Position numbers and translations under genes: made by a program. Below the pieces are notes generated by a model. That model was not told where the DNA came from and did not search any database. It saw nothing but the letters and a program-made list of their open reading frames with translations. Positions 37,994 through 46,226 of a stretch of DNA of 64,000 nucleotides are shown in pieces (positions within the stretch are counted from its first letter, which is position 1; every line of letters begins with the position of its first letter). Origin of the DNA: Salinispirillum sp. LH 10-3-1 (GTDB taxonomy: Bacteria; Pseudomonadota; Gammaproteobacteria; Pseudomonadales; Natronospirillaceae); NCBI RefSeq assembly GCF_030643825.1, contig NZ_CP101717.1, positions 124,001 to 188,000 of the forward strand, in the 5' to 3' direction.

Positions 37994-38039
37994 AGTAAAC
38001 CCTCTTAAATGAGCGGGCGCTTCTAGGAAACGCCGAGGT

Positions 38040-38070
38040 CAGGGTGTCGTCGCCGAAGCGTGACACCCTG
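38040..38070 (-). terminator. metK-ahcY intercistronic hairpin
   Basis: CAGGGTGTC (38040-38048) and GACACCCTG (38062-38070) form a perfect 9-bp stem without a U-run, 12 bp after the metK stop. The gap shows no resemblance to the SAH riboswitch layout. I read it as an attenuating or stabilising stem. Confidence 0.5.
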
Positions 38071-38082
38071 GTGTGGTAGTGA

Positions 38083-39240
38083 TTACAAACCGGCGGCGGC
38101 TTTCAGAGCAGCGGCTTTGTCTGTTTTTTCCCACGTGAAGTTTGGCAATTCACGACCAAAGTGGCCGTAGGCTGCGGTGGGACGGTAAATCGGACGACGC
38201 AGATCCAGCATTTCGATGATGCCACCGGGACGCAGATCGAAGTGCTCACGCACCAAGCGCTCGATCACGGCTTCTTCTACCTTGTGTGTACCAAAGGTTT
38301 CGATAGAAATAGACGTCGGTTCGGCAACCCCAATGGCGTATGACACCTGGATTTCACACTTGTCGGCCAAGCCCGCAGCGACGATGTTCTTCGCTACATA
38401 GCGTCCAGCGTAGGCCGCTGAACGGTCGACTTTTGATGGGTCTTTACCCGAGAACGCACCGCCACCGTGACGCGCCATGCCGCCGTAGGTGTCGACGATG
38501 ATCTTACGGCCAGTTAAGCCGCAGTCGCCCACTGGTCCACCGATGATGAACTGACCCGTTGGGTTGATGTGGTACAGGGTGTCGCTGTGCAACCATTCGG
38601 CTGGTAGCACCGGCTTGATCAGCTCTTCCATGATGGCTTCACGCAGATCCGACTGCTTGATGTCCGGGTTGTGCTGCGTTGACAACACAACGGCATCCAC
38701 CGCGACTGGTTGGCCGTTTTCATAGCGCAGCGTGACCTGACTTTTAGCGTCCGGACGCAACCAGCTCAGCTTGCCGGATTTGCGCAGCTCGGCTTGCTTC
38801 TCTACCAAGCGGTGTGAGTAGAAAATCGGCGCGGGCATCAGTACGTCGGTTTCGTTGGTGGCGTAGCCGAACATCAAGCCTTGGTCGCCGGCACCCAGCT
38901 CTTTGGCCTCGGCTTCGTCAACGCCCATGGCGATGTCAGAAGACTGCTTACCAATGGCGTTCAGGACGGCACAGCTGGCACCATCGAAGCCGACATCAGA
39001 GCTGTTGTAGCCAATATCAAGTACGACGTCACGGACGATCTCTTCTAGGTCGACGTAGGTGTTGGTGCGCACTTCCCCGGCAATGATCACCATACCGGTT
39101 TTCACCATGGTTTCGACGGCAACGCGCGAGTGAGCGTCATCTTTCAGGATGGCGTCCAGTACGGCATCACTGATTTGATCCGCCATCTTGTCGGGATGAC
39201 CTTCGGAAACCGATTCAGAGGTGAACAGGTATTGTTTCAT
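38083..39240 (-). CDS. metK: S-adenosylmethionine synthetase
   Basis: Forms SAM from methionine and ATP. 385 aa with [20 protein letters not shown] at the N-terminus, [12 protein letters not shown], and the phosphate-binding [19 protein letters not shown]. It is preceded on the same strand, after 67 bp containing a GTCCGG/CCGGAC hairpin, by the ArsR-methyltransferase regulator gene, and followed by ahcY. Confidence 0.97.
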   Translation of the reverse strand: MKQYLFTSESVSEGHPDKMADQISDAVLDAILKDDAHSRVAVETMVKTGMVIIAGEVRTNTYVDLEEIVRDVVLDIGYNSSDVGFDGASCAVLNAIGKQSSDIAMGVDEAEAKELGAGDQGLMFGYATNETDVLMPAPIFYSHRLVEKQAELRKSGKLSWLRPDAKSQVTLRYENGQPVAVDAVVLSTQHNPDIKQSDLREAIMEELIKPVLPAEWLHSDTLYHINPTGQFIIGGPVGDCGLTGRKIIVDTYGGMARHGGGAFSGKDPSKVDRSAAYAGRYVAKNIVAAGLADKCEIQVSYAIGVAEPTSISIETFGTHKVEEAVIERLVREHFDLRPGGIIEMLDLRRPIYRPTAAYGHFGRELPNFTWEKTDKAAALKAAAGL

Positions 39241-39307
39241 AGTTTACGGGCCCTTTATGGGAGTCCGGTTCAGCCGGACCATGGTGAACGAAAAAAGTAA
39301 GCCAGTG

Positions 39308-40246
39308 TTAGGGCTTGTGCCACAGTAAACACTGTACTTGGAAACCATTGCGCAACGCCGTCACACTGCGTTGTGCTAATGTCAGGCCTGCCTGTGCAGC
39401 CCAGTCGATCAAGTCTTCAGCGGCGAACCCTAGCCATTGGTCTCCGCAGTTAGTGCGTGCCCATTGTTGTTCGTGGCGACATAAGTCTGTGACCAACAAG
39501 CCGCCGCCCTGTGCCAACACATGCCCTGCGCGGGCGAGCTCCGCCGCTGGGTCAGGTATATGGTGTAGTACCATATTGTAGACCACTAATTGTGGAGCCT
39601 CCTTGTACGTTGCAAACCAGTGGGCAAGATCACCCAAATGAAAGCGTATCTTGTCGTTGGCTGCGTTTTTGCGCGCCACATCCAGCAGTTCGGCCGAAAT
39701 ATCGATGGCATCGACGCGGGCAAAACGCTGACTCAATTCAAGCAAAAACTCACCCAAACCGGGGCCGACTTCTAAGGCATGCTCGGCGGGTAAATGTGCC
39801 TGCTCGATCAGCGCCAAGGCTTGCTGAGCGTATTGCGGATACTCGGCGATCAAATCTTGCTGCTGTTTAAAATCGTCCACATGGCGGGCAAAAAAGGCTT
39901 CCGCATGATGACGACGCTCTTCGCTGATCTCTCGTTGCCGCTGTTCTACGTCGGACGGCAGCGGCCACTGATCAACGGTTTGAAACAAGCTGCTTACCCA
40001 GCCTTCGGTGGCGGGAAAGCGCTGATAAAAAATAGAGTTTCCTTCACGCCGTGCCGTCAACAAACCCGCTTGAGTCAGTATTTTCAAGTGGTGGCTTAAG
40101 CGTGACTGCTGCACATCCAGCAATTGACTGAGTTCCAGCACCCCATACGACTGCTGCCACAACACGCGCAGAATCAAAAGGCGTAGCGGGTCAGCGCTGG
40201 CTTTTAAGTGCAAAGCCCACTCTTCATAAGGGTTGGATACCGTCAT
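39308..40246 (-). CDS. ArsR-type regulator fused to a SAM-methyltransferase domain (SahR-like)
   Basis: 312 aa. The N-terminal winged helix, with VLELSQLLDVQQSRLSHHLKILTQAGLL, is ArsR-like. A linker helix leads to a class I methyltransferase-type domain with ALEVGPGLGEFLLELSQ (motif I), VDAIDISAELLDVA (motif II) and VVYNMVLHHIPD. This architecture is known for SahR-type regulators of SAM/SAH genes and for the regulator next to metK in Pseudomonas. SAM or SAH is the expected ligand. The ATG at 40246 lacks a good ribosome site; a TTG at 40282 lies inside the operator palindrome and is less likely. Heads the metK-ahcY-metF series. Confidence 0.8.
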   Translation of the reverse strand: MTVSNPYEEWALHLKASADPLRLLILRVLWQQSYGVLELSQLLDVQQSRLSHHLKILTQAGLLTARREGNSIFYQRFPATEGWVSSLFQTVDQWPLPSDVEQRQREISEERRHHAEAFFARHVDDFKQQQDLIAEYPQYAQQALALIEQAHLPAEHALEVGPGLGEFLLELSQRFARVDAIDISAELLDVARKNAANDKIRFHLGDLAHWFATYKEAPQLVVYNMVLHHIPDPAAELARAGHVLAQGGGLLVTDLCRHEQQWARTNCGDQWLGFAAEDLIDWAAQAGLTLAQRSVTALRNGFQVQCLLWHKP

Positions 40247-40279
40247 GGTTGGCAAGTCTAATGATCGAGCAGGCTGAGT

Positions 40280-40315
40280 CAATAACTATATCAAAATATT
40301 TTGATATAGTTATTG
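40280..40315. promoter_or_regulatory. perfect 36-bp palindrome, likely SahR-type operator
   Basis: CAATAACTATATCAAAAT (40280-40297) is followed directly by its exact reverse complement, with no spacer. It lies 34 bp upstream of the regulator gene and about 184 bp upstream of divergent gabT. A TATAGT hexamer usable as a minus-strand -10 lies in the regulator-proximal arm, so binding should block this promoter. The AT-rich ATATCAAAATATTTTGATAT core suits an ArsR-family dimer. Confidence 0.8.
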
Positions 40316-40396
40316 GGGCTGCTTGCCACAAGGTACATCTTTTGAGGTTTAAGTGTATTTATTGAATGTTTGAGCAAAATTTCCTTGTTCAATATA

Positions 40397-40425
40397 TTGC
40401 TCACTTGCGTGATAAGTCTTAGAAT
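40397..40425 (+). promoter_or_regulatory. candidate promoter of gabT
   Basis: TTGCTC (40397-40402), 17-bp spacer, TAGAAT (40420-40425). The leader then forms a CTCGGT-tgcg-ACCGAG hairpin (40446-40461) before the ribosome site. Confidence 0.45.
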
Positions 40426-40498
40426 TTGTGCATTATATTAAACACTCGGTTGCGACCGAGAACGCCTCAAGCAGCAGAACAATCAATAGGACACGAGC

Positions 40499-41779
40499 AT
40501 GACTAAGACCAACGCCACTTTGATGCAGCGCCGCCAAAATGCCGTTCCACGCGGGGTGGGACAAATTCATCCGATCTTTGCTGATCGCGCCGAAAACGCC
40601 ACGGTGTGGGACGTTGAGGGGCGGGAGTACATTGATTTCGCTGGTGGCATAGCGGTGTTGAACACCGGCCATGTGCATCCGAAGATCAAAGCGGCGGTCA
40701 GTGCCCAGTTGGATCGTTTCTCACATACTTGTTTCCAAGTCTTGGCCTACGAGCCCTACGTGGAACTGTGCGAAAAAATCAACGCTCGCGTGCCTGGAAA
40801 TTTTGATAAGAAGACCTTGCTGGTCACCACAGGTTCGGAAGCCTTAGAAAATGCGGTCAAGATCGCGCGTGCAGCGACGGGGCGCGCCGGGGTGATTGCT
40901 TTTACCGGTGGTTACCACGGTCGCACTATGATGACGCTCTCTATGACGGGAAAGGTGGCGCCCTATTCCGCGGGTATGGGTCTCATGCCTGGCGGTGTTT
41001 ATCGCGCACAATACCCTTGTGCCTTGCATGGGGTGAGCAGCGCGGATGCCATGGCCAGCATTCACCGCATTTTCAAAAACGATGCGGAAGCCAAAGACAT
41101 TGCAGCCATTGTGATTGAACCGGTTCAGGGTGAAGGTGGGTTCTACGTAGCACCGCAGGATTTCATGCAGCAGTTGCGTGCCCTGTGCGACGAGCACGGT
41201 ATTTTGCTGGTCGCGGATGAAGTGCAAACAGGTGCCGGTCGTACCGGTACCTTCTTCGCCATGGAACAGATGGGTGTAGCGCCGGATTTGACGACCTTTG
41301 CGAAATCCATTGCCGGTGGCTTCCCCGTCGCAGGGGTGTGTGGCAAAGCTGAGGTGATGGACGCCATTGCGCCCGGTGGTTTGGGTGGCACCTATGCCGG
41401 TAGCCCACTGGCCTGTGCGGCGGCGATTGCGGCTATGGACGTGTTTGAGGAAGAGCAATTGCTCAGCCGGTCATTGGCGCTCGGTGAACAGATGGTGGCA
41501 GGTTTCAAAACGATGGCACAGAAGCACAAGGTCATTGGTGATGTACGAGGCCTCGGTGCGATGGTCGCCGTCGAGCTGTTTGAAGAGGGTGATCACAGTA
41601 AGCCTGCAGCGGCGTTGACCGGGCAGATTGTCGCAAAAGCCCGCGAGAAAGGACTGATCCTGCTGTCTTGTGGCGTGTACGGCAATGTGTTGCGTATCCT
41701 GATGCCCTTAACCATCCCTGATGCGCAGTTCCAGCGCGGTATGGACATCATTGCTGAATGCTTTGCGGAATTGGCCTAG
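40499..41779 (+). CDS. gabT: 4-aminobutyrate aminotransferase
   Basis: Class III PLP aminotransferase, 426 aa, transferring the amino group of GABA to 2-oxoglutarate. The PLP Lys is Lys269 in TTFAKSIAGGFPVAG. TGSEALENAVKIARA and FTGGYHGRTMMTLSMTG are the cofactor-binding segments. The GabT assignment over an acetylornithine enzyme rests on overall pattern (GLMPGGVYRAQYPC, GGLGGTYAGSPLACAA). AGGACAC precedes the ATG. No gabD neighbour is visible. Confidence 0.88.
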   Translation: MTKTNATLMQRRQNAVPRGVGQIHPIFADRAENATVWDVEGREYIDFAGGIAVLNTGHVHPKIKAAVSAQLDRFSHTCFQVLAYEPYVELCEKINARVPGNFDKKTLLVTTGSEALENAVKIARAATGRAGVIAFTGGYHGRTMMTLSMTGKVAPYSAGMGLMPGGVYRAQYPCALHGVSSADAMASIHRIFKNDAEAKDIAAIVIEPVQGEGGFYVAPQDFMQQLRALCDEHGILLVADEVQTGAGRTGTFFAMEQMGVAPDLTTFAKSIAGGFPVAGVCGKAEVMDAIAPGGLGGTYAGSPLACAAAIAAMDVFEEEQLLSRSLALGEQMVAGFKTMAQKHKVIGDVRGLGAMVAVELFEEGDHSKPAAALTGQIVAKAREKGLILLSCGVYGNVLRILMPLTIPDAQFQRGMDIIAECFAELA

Positions 41780-41788
41780 AAGCGGGTT

Positions 41789-41816
41789 GCTTGCGTGGTG
41801 CCGACACCACGCAAGC
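41789..41816 (+). terminator. hairpin after gabT
   Basis: Perfect 12-bp stem GCTTGCGTGGTG-ccga-CACCACGCAAGC beginning 10 bp after the stop, without a U-run. Confidence 0.65.
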
Positions 41817-41890
41817 ATGATGTAAATCAATGTCACTGGCCGCCATAGGCGGTTAAGATAGTGGCCTATATCGCTATTCTTTAGGTCGCT

Positions 41891-42259
41891 ATGTTCCGTC
41901 GAGCGCCATTCATTCGCCAGTTCGTCTTGCTGCTGACACTTGTTGGCTGGCTGGCCTTGCCTGTGCATGCCAGCTTGATGGCGGTGAGTGGCATACACAG
42001 CGGGGGAGAAGTAGCGACTGAGCAATCGGTTCACCATCACCAGCCTGCTGATCATTCGATGCATCAATCCCAGTGGGCGTCACCCTCCATGGCGCATCAC
42101 CATATGGATAGGGCTGAATGCGAACAGCTCTGTGCGCTGCAGTTATTGACGGTTGTTCAAACGGCCAGCTTGGCGCCAGCTCCTGCACTGGCGGTGATGT
42201 CCCTGCCATTGATCCCCAGCCTGTTTGAGGCTGAACCTGAGTTCCCCCCTCCGCGTTAA
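41891..42259 (+). CDS. His/Met-rich CopL/DUF2946-like protein
   Basis: 122 aa with an N-terminal signal or membrane segment (FVLLLTLVGWLALPVHA). A central His/Met-rich stretch follows (HHHQPADHSMHQSQ and MAHHHMDRAECEQLC), then a hydrophobic C-terminal region. This layout matches CopL/DUF2946-type proteins found at the head of copper-resistance gene clusters. Metal binding is inferred from composition. The start has no strong ribosome site. It is followed 100 bp later by the DUF305 lipoprotein gene, and a copper-type cassette fits both. Confidence 0.6.
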   Translation: MFRRAPFIRQFVLLLTLVGWLALPVHASLMAVSGIHSGGEVATEQSVHHHQPADHSMHQSQWASPSMAHHHMDRAECEQLCALQLLTVVQTASLAPAPALAVMSLPLIPSLFEAEPEFPPPR

Positions 42260-42359
42260 GTCACTGGATTAGACCTCGTTACATCAATTATTGATCACAG
42301 TGATTATGGTTAGGCGTGTCCGATGCTTTTCAGTCACGCCTGCCGAGGAGAATACGACT

Positions 42360-43106
42360 ATGCGTACACATACTTTTCTAAGCGTCTCATTGGTAGGGAT
42401 GTTGCTTTTTACCGTCTCCGGATGCACCAAGCACGATATGCAACACGGTGAACATGCTGACGGTCAGATGCGTTCCTCGATGCCAATGATGCAGCATGGC
42501 CACCAAGGTCAACATCATGGAGGTCAGCACGGCGAACGCCATGCTATGCACCACAACCACCAGATGGGGCAAGGCATGGGGATGCCGATGAAGGATCCTT
42601 TTGCGACCAGTATGGCGGCTATGATGCGTGATATGCACGGCATGGAGTTGAGCGGTGATGTCGATTATGACTTTGTTGCAGGTATGATTCCGCATCATCA
42701 AGGCGCGATTGATATGGCTAAGGTGCAGTTAGAGCTGGGCCAAGATGCTACCCTGCACGCGTTGAGCCGCGACATCATTGCCGCACAGGAGGAAGAAATA
42801 GCCTTTATGCGTGATTGGTTAGTGGCCTATGGCGAGCCTCGCCCGGGAGACAATCGAGACGCCATTCGCACCGCCTATGACCGCATTAATCAGGCCATGA
42901 TGCGTGATATGCATACGCCGCCTACGGGTAATGTTGATCGTGACTTTGTGTGCGGGATGATTCCGCATCACCAAGCGGCGGTCGATATGGCCGAGGTTAT
43001 CCTGGCGCACAGCACACGTGCCGAATTGCGCCGCATGGCCGAGGACGTGATACGCGAACAGCGCCGCGAGATTGCCGAAATGGAGGCCTGGTTGGTGCAG
43101 AACTAA
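42360..43106 (+). CDS. tandem-DUF305 His/Met-rich lipoprotein
   Basis: 248 aa from the ATG at 42360 (GAGGAG upstream; the frame is open to 42291). A lipoprotein signal ends TVSGC. A 70-residue His/Met/Gln-rich segment (MQHGHQGQHHGGQHG and similar) precedes two copies of the DUF305 domain, each with a GMIPHHQxAxDMA motif: DFVAGMIPHHQGAIDMAKVQ and DFVCGMIPHHQAAVDMAEV. DUF305 is a ferritin-like helical fold common next to copper genes. A role in periplasmic metal binding is inferred. It belongs with the CopL-like gene upstream and the BNR-repeat gene downstream. Confidence 0.8.
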   Translation: MRTHTFLSVSLVGMLLFTVSGCTKHDMQHGEHADGQMRSSMPMMQHGHQGQHHGGQHGERHAMHHNHQMGQGMGMPMKDPFATSMAAMMRDMHGMELSGDVDYDFVAGMIPHHQGAIDMAKVQLELGQDATLHALSRDIIAAQEEEIAFMRDWLVAYGEPRPGDNRDAIRTAYDRINQAMMRDMHTPPTGNVDRDFVCGMIPHHQAAVDMAEVILAHSTRAELRRMAEDVIREQRREIAEMEAWLVQN

Positions 43107-43117
43107 AGGGCGCGCGA

Positions 43118-43151
43118 CAAGGAGCCCTTAGGAAAGCCTGAGGGCTCCTTG
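43118..43151 (+). terminator. hairpin after the DUF305 gene
   Basis: CAAGGAGCCCT (43118-43128) pairs with AGGGCTCCTTG (43141-43151) around a 12-nt loop. There is no U-run, so read-through to the next gene is possible. Confidence 0.55.
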
Positions 43152-43173
43152 GTATTGTCTAAACGCTACAGAG

Positions 43174-44139
43174 ATGAGAGAAGAGATGAAAGATTTAAAA
43201 ATGCGGCGCATGCTGCTGCAACTGGCACTGATTCCCGTGGCTCTCGTGCTGGGCATCACAGTAGCCTACTGGTGGAATCACGCCGATGAGGAGACGGCTA
43301 CCTTCGAACAGGCGGTGCCTTCATTGTCGTATGAACATACCAACCATTTGCACGGTATAGGCCTAGACGCCGAGACTCAACGGCTGATACTGGCCACACA
43401 TTATGGTTTGTTTGGCCTGGAAAATGGTCAGCTGTATCAATTGGGAGCGAGGCGTGATGACTTTATGGGCATGTCGGTTGACCCCAACAATCCCAAGCGA
43501 CTATTCGTCAGCGGGCACCCGCCGCGTGGTGGCAATCTAGGGGTACTGTATTCCGACGACGGTGGCGTGTCGTTCACGCAGGTGTTATCCGGTGTAGACA
43601 ATGAAATCGTGGACTTCCACGCCATGACGATCAGTCCGGTGGATACCCAACGAGTGTACGGCTTTTACGCTGGGCAACTGTATCAAACGGTGGATGCTGG
43701 CAACGCTTGGCATCTACCGGCGATGGAGGGGTTGCCCGGTCAAGGCTTTTGCTGGGGCGCGCCCTGCCTAGCGGCGGATGGCCATGATGCGGATGTGATT
43801 TATGCTGGAACGGTGGATGGGGCTCTGGTGTCACACGATGGTGGCGAGCAGTGGCGTTTACTGTCGGATCGTACCGGAGCGGTCGCTGCTATCGGTAGTG
43901 ACCTGCATGTAGATCAGCGTTTGATAGCGCACACCGCGGAATATGGTGTAGCCGTGTCGTCGGACGGCGGTGCCAGTTGGGCGGCGATCAATGATGGTTT
44001 GAGCTTCGCGCAAAACGACTTAGTGTTTGCGTTCGTGTTTGATCCGTTGCGCCCTGATGTGGCCTACCTGGCCACCACCGGAAATCAAGTGTATCGCACG
44101 GATGATGTCAGTGCGGGGCGATGGGAAAGGCTGTTGTAG
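43174..44139 (+). CDS. membrane-anchored BNR/sialidase-like beta-propeller protein
   Basis: 321 aa. An N-terminal membrane anchor (LLQLALIPVALVLGITVAYWW) precedes a beta-propeller with repeated Asp-box-like motifs: SDDGGVSFTQV, TVDAGNAWHLP, SHDGGEQWRLL and SSDGGASWAAI. THLHGIGLD near residue 55 is the hallmark of the F510_1955-type glycosylhydrolase-like family, often located beside DUF305 and copper genes. Catalytic activity is not evident. Two ATG codons four apart (43174, 43186) are both plausible starts. Its end carries a hairpin (44119-44154) shared with the convergent permease gene. Confidence 0.7.
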   Translation: MREEMKDLKMRRMLLQLALIPVALVLGITVAYWWNHADEETATFEQAVPSLSYEHTNHLHGIGLDAETQRLILATHYGLFGLENGQLYQLGARRDDFMGMSVDPNNPKRLFVSGHPPRGGNLGVLYSDDGGVSFTQVLSGVDNEIVDFHAMTISPVDTQRVYGFYAGQLYQTVDAGNAWHLPAMEGLPGQGFCWGAPCLAADGHDADVIYAGTVDGALVSHDGGEQWRLLSDRTGAVAAIGSDLHVDQRLIAHTAEYGVAVSSDGGASWAAINDGLSFAQNDLVFAFVFDPLRPDVAYLATTGNQVYRTDDVSAGRWERLL

Positions 44140-44171
44140 CACCTTCTCCCATCGACGGTAGCGGTATGCCC

Positions 44172-45431
44172 TTAGCGCGTTACCGCTAATCCGTCGGCCA
44201 GCGCGCGCCGATAGGCGACCACAGCAGGCACTAAGCCCAACACCAACGCCAGGGCCAATACGCCCGCGCCGTAGTAGAGGGTTTGCAATTGCCACACTTG
44301 CGTCGAAATAAACAAGCCGAATTCGCTGACCAGCATTGGCTGTGCTGCCGTTACGGCCAACCACAGCAATAGGCTGCCGAACAATAAACCCAGCAAGGTG
44401 ACTAAAAACACCTCCAACTCAATGAGCAAAAACAGCAGCCACGGCGAAGCACCAAGCGCCCGTAGTATTGCCATTTCGCGCTGTCGTTCGCGCATCGACG
44501 CGAGCAAGGTGGTGGTCATGCCAATCAAGGTAGCAATGAGCACCAGCAAGGCGATCAGCAGTAGGACGTTTTCTACCATGCCAATCATCTGCCACAGTTC
44601 TGACAAGGCGACGCCGGGCAGCACCGCTTGTAATGGTTCACCCCGATAGTTGTTGACCGCACGTTGCAGGGCAAAGGTTTGTGCTGGTGAGCGTACGCCA
44701 ACAAAGAACGCTGTGAGCTGGTTAGGTTGCAGACGCTCGGGATCCATCGCCAAGACTTCTTCGGGCGAGGGCGTGCGTCCGGGCACGCCACGCTCCCAGC
44801 CGATGTGAATGGCCTCCCACGCCTCAAGGCTGATGTGAACTGACTGGTCAACCGGCGTACCGGTCGGTGCGAGTATGCCGGTGATGGTGAACGGCATGTC
44901 GCCGTGATTCACAAAACTGACCGCACCGCCACCATGATTGATGACGATCTGTTCGCCCAACTCGTAATCCAGCGCGCGGGCTACCTCAGCGCCGACGACG
45001 GCATCAAAAAGACCATCGAAGCGGTCTCCTGCAGCAAATTGCAGATGATTGGTGCGCCCATAGCGGAAGTATTCAAAGTAGTCGTTGTTGGTGCCGATGA
45101 CTCGATAACCACGATGGGTGTCACCCAGAGTAATCGGGATGGTCCAAGCCACGGCCGACTGCCGGGCGACATCTTGATAGCTTTGCCAGGTGATGTTGTT
45201 GGTGGGGTTGCCGATGCGGAACACACTGTAGAGCAGCAAATTGGTGGAGCCTGAGCGCGCGCCGATGATCAAGTCGGTACCGGAAATTGTCTGGCTGAAG
45301 CTGTTACGCGCTTCTTTGCGTACGTGGTCGATGCCGAGCAGCAGTGCCACGCTGATGGCCAGTGACACCAAGGTCAGTATGACCGTGCCACGGCGATTCC
45401 ACAGGCTCTTACGGGCTAGGGTCAGTTTCAT
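44172..45431 (-). CDS. FtsX-type ABC transporter permease
   Basis: 419-aa MacB/LolC-like permease. One N-terminal membrane helix (GTVILTLVSLAISVALLLGID) is followed by a large periplasmic domain of about 250 residues. Three C-terminal helices follow, the FtsX domain around MVENVLLLIALLVLIATLIG. It overlaps the end of the ATPase gene by 4 bp, so the two form one transporter. Position in a zinc-starvation operon next to a zrgA-like gene suggests metal homeostasis; the VC2551-type Zrg importer of Vibrio cholerae has comparable parts. FtsX-type permeases more often act as mechanotransmitters or exporters, so the direction of transport is uncertain. Confidence 0.82.
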   Translation of the reverse strand: MKLTLARKSLWNRRGTVILTLVSLAISVALLLGIDHVRKEARNSFSQTISGTDLIIGARSGSTNLLLYSVFRIGNPTNNITWQSYQDVARQSAVAWTIPITLGDTHRGYRVIGTNNDYFEYFRYGRTNHLQFAAGDRFDGLFDAVVGAEVARALDYELGEQIVINHGGGAVSFVNHGDMPFTITGILAPTGTPVDQSVHISLEAWEAIHIGWERGVPGRTPSPEEVLAMDPERLQPNQLTAFFVGVRSPAQTFALQRAVNNYRGEPLQAVLPGVALSELWQMIGMVENVLLLIALLVLIATLIGMTTTLLASMRERQREMAILRALGASPWLLFLLIELEVFLVTLLGLLFGSLLLWLAVTAAQPMLVSEFGLFISTQVWQLQTLYYGAGVLALALVLGLVPAVVAYRRALADGLAVTR

Positions 45432-46129
45432 ACCGTCGTCTCCTCGGCGCGTTGGGCTTGCAGGTCGCGCAGGTCAATGTGGCGACTGAAATGATGCTGC
45501 AAGGCGCGGTCGTGGCTAACAAAGATGACCGTGCTGTGTTGTGTGTCAGCGGCTTGCATCATCAGTTGCATGAATTCATCGCGGTGGTCGGAGTCCAACG
45601 CGGAGCTGGGTTCGTCGGCAATCAGCAATTGCGGGCCGTTGATCAAGGCGCGGGCCACGGCAACACGTTGTTGTTGTCCGACGCTGAGGCTGTGCGCGGG
45701 CCGTTGCCAAAGGCCTTCTTGCAGGCCTAGCGCCACAAACATGTTATGAATGCGGTCAATCATGTCGGCTCCGGTTTGGCCTGCTAGATGACAAGCCAAG
45801 CGCACGTTATCTGTCACGGACAAATACGGAATTAAATTGAATTGCTGGAACACAATGCCAATGTGTTGTGCCCGAAAACGGTCGCGCTTGCGCCCGGACA
45901 ATTGGTGCATCGGTTGCCCGAGAACGTGCAATTCACCTTGGCTGGGCTGAGTGACGCCCGCCAGCAGATTTAACAGGGTGGTTTTACCCGAGCCCGAGGG
46001 GCCAAACAGAAAGACACGTTCACCACGGGCGATATTGAGTTCTGGAATATCAAGCACGATGGGTTGATGCTTAGACCAGCGAAATTGCAACTGGTGGGCT
46101 TGGATGGCGGTTTCGGTGTTGATGCTCAT
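45428..46129 (-). CDS. ABC transporter ATPase (LolD/MacB type)
   Basis: 233 aa with Walker A GPSGSGKTT (about 40-48), Q-loop FQQFNLIPYLSV, signature LSVGQQQRVAVARAL and Walker B LLIADEPSSALD. Note LSVGQ in place of LSGGQ, a common variant in this subfamily. It partners the overlapping FtsX-type permease downstream. A partial terminator stands between it and the zrgA-like gene, so the ABC pair may be expressed less than the periplasmic protein. Confidence 0.85.
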   Translation of the reverse strand: MSINTETAIQAHQLQFRWSKHQPIVLDIPELNIARGERVFLFGPSGSGKTTLLNLLAGVTQPSQGELHVLGQPMHQLSGRKRDRFRAQHIGIVFQQFNLIPYLSVTDNVRLACHLAGQTGADMIDRIHNMFVALGLQEGLWQRPAHSLSVGQQQRVAVARALINGPQLLIADEPSSALDSDHRDEFMQLMMQAADTQHSTVIFVSHDRALQHHFSRHIDLRDLQAQRAEETTV

Positions 46130-46150
46130 ACCTGACCAAATTAGAGAGAT

Positions 46151-46192
46151 TAAAAAAGGGGCGCAGTGTCCGAGTGTACCGGATTGGCCCCT
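46151..46192 (-). terminator. internal terminator in the zinc operon
   Basis: On the minus strand AGGGGC (46187-46192) and GCCCCT (46157-46162) enclose a loop with a smaller TCCG/CGGA stem, followed by six U. It sits after the zrgA-like gene and 22 bp before the ATPase start, an arrangement that would lower expression of the ABC genes relative to zrgA. Confidence 0.6.
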
Positions 46193-46226
46193 GTTTGTGG
46201 CGTTCTGTTGAACGCCGTGTCAGTGC

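Noticed and set aside
37994-38082. SAH riboswitch before ahcY
   Set aside because: The 89-bp gap holds only a simple 9-bp stem; the expected conserved SAH-riboswitch layout was not seen.
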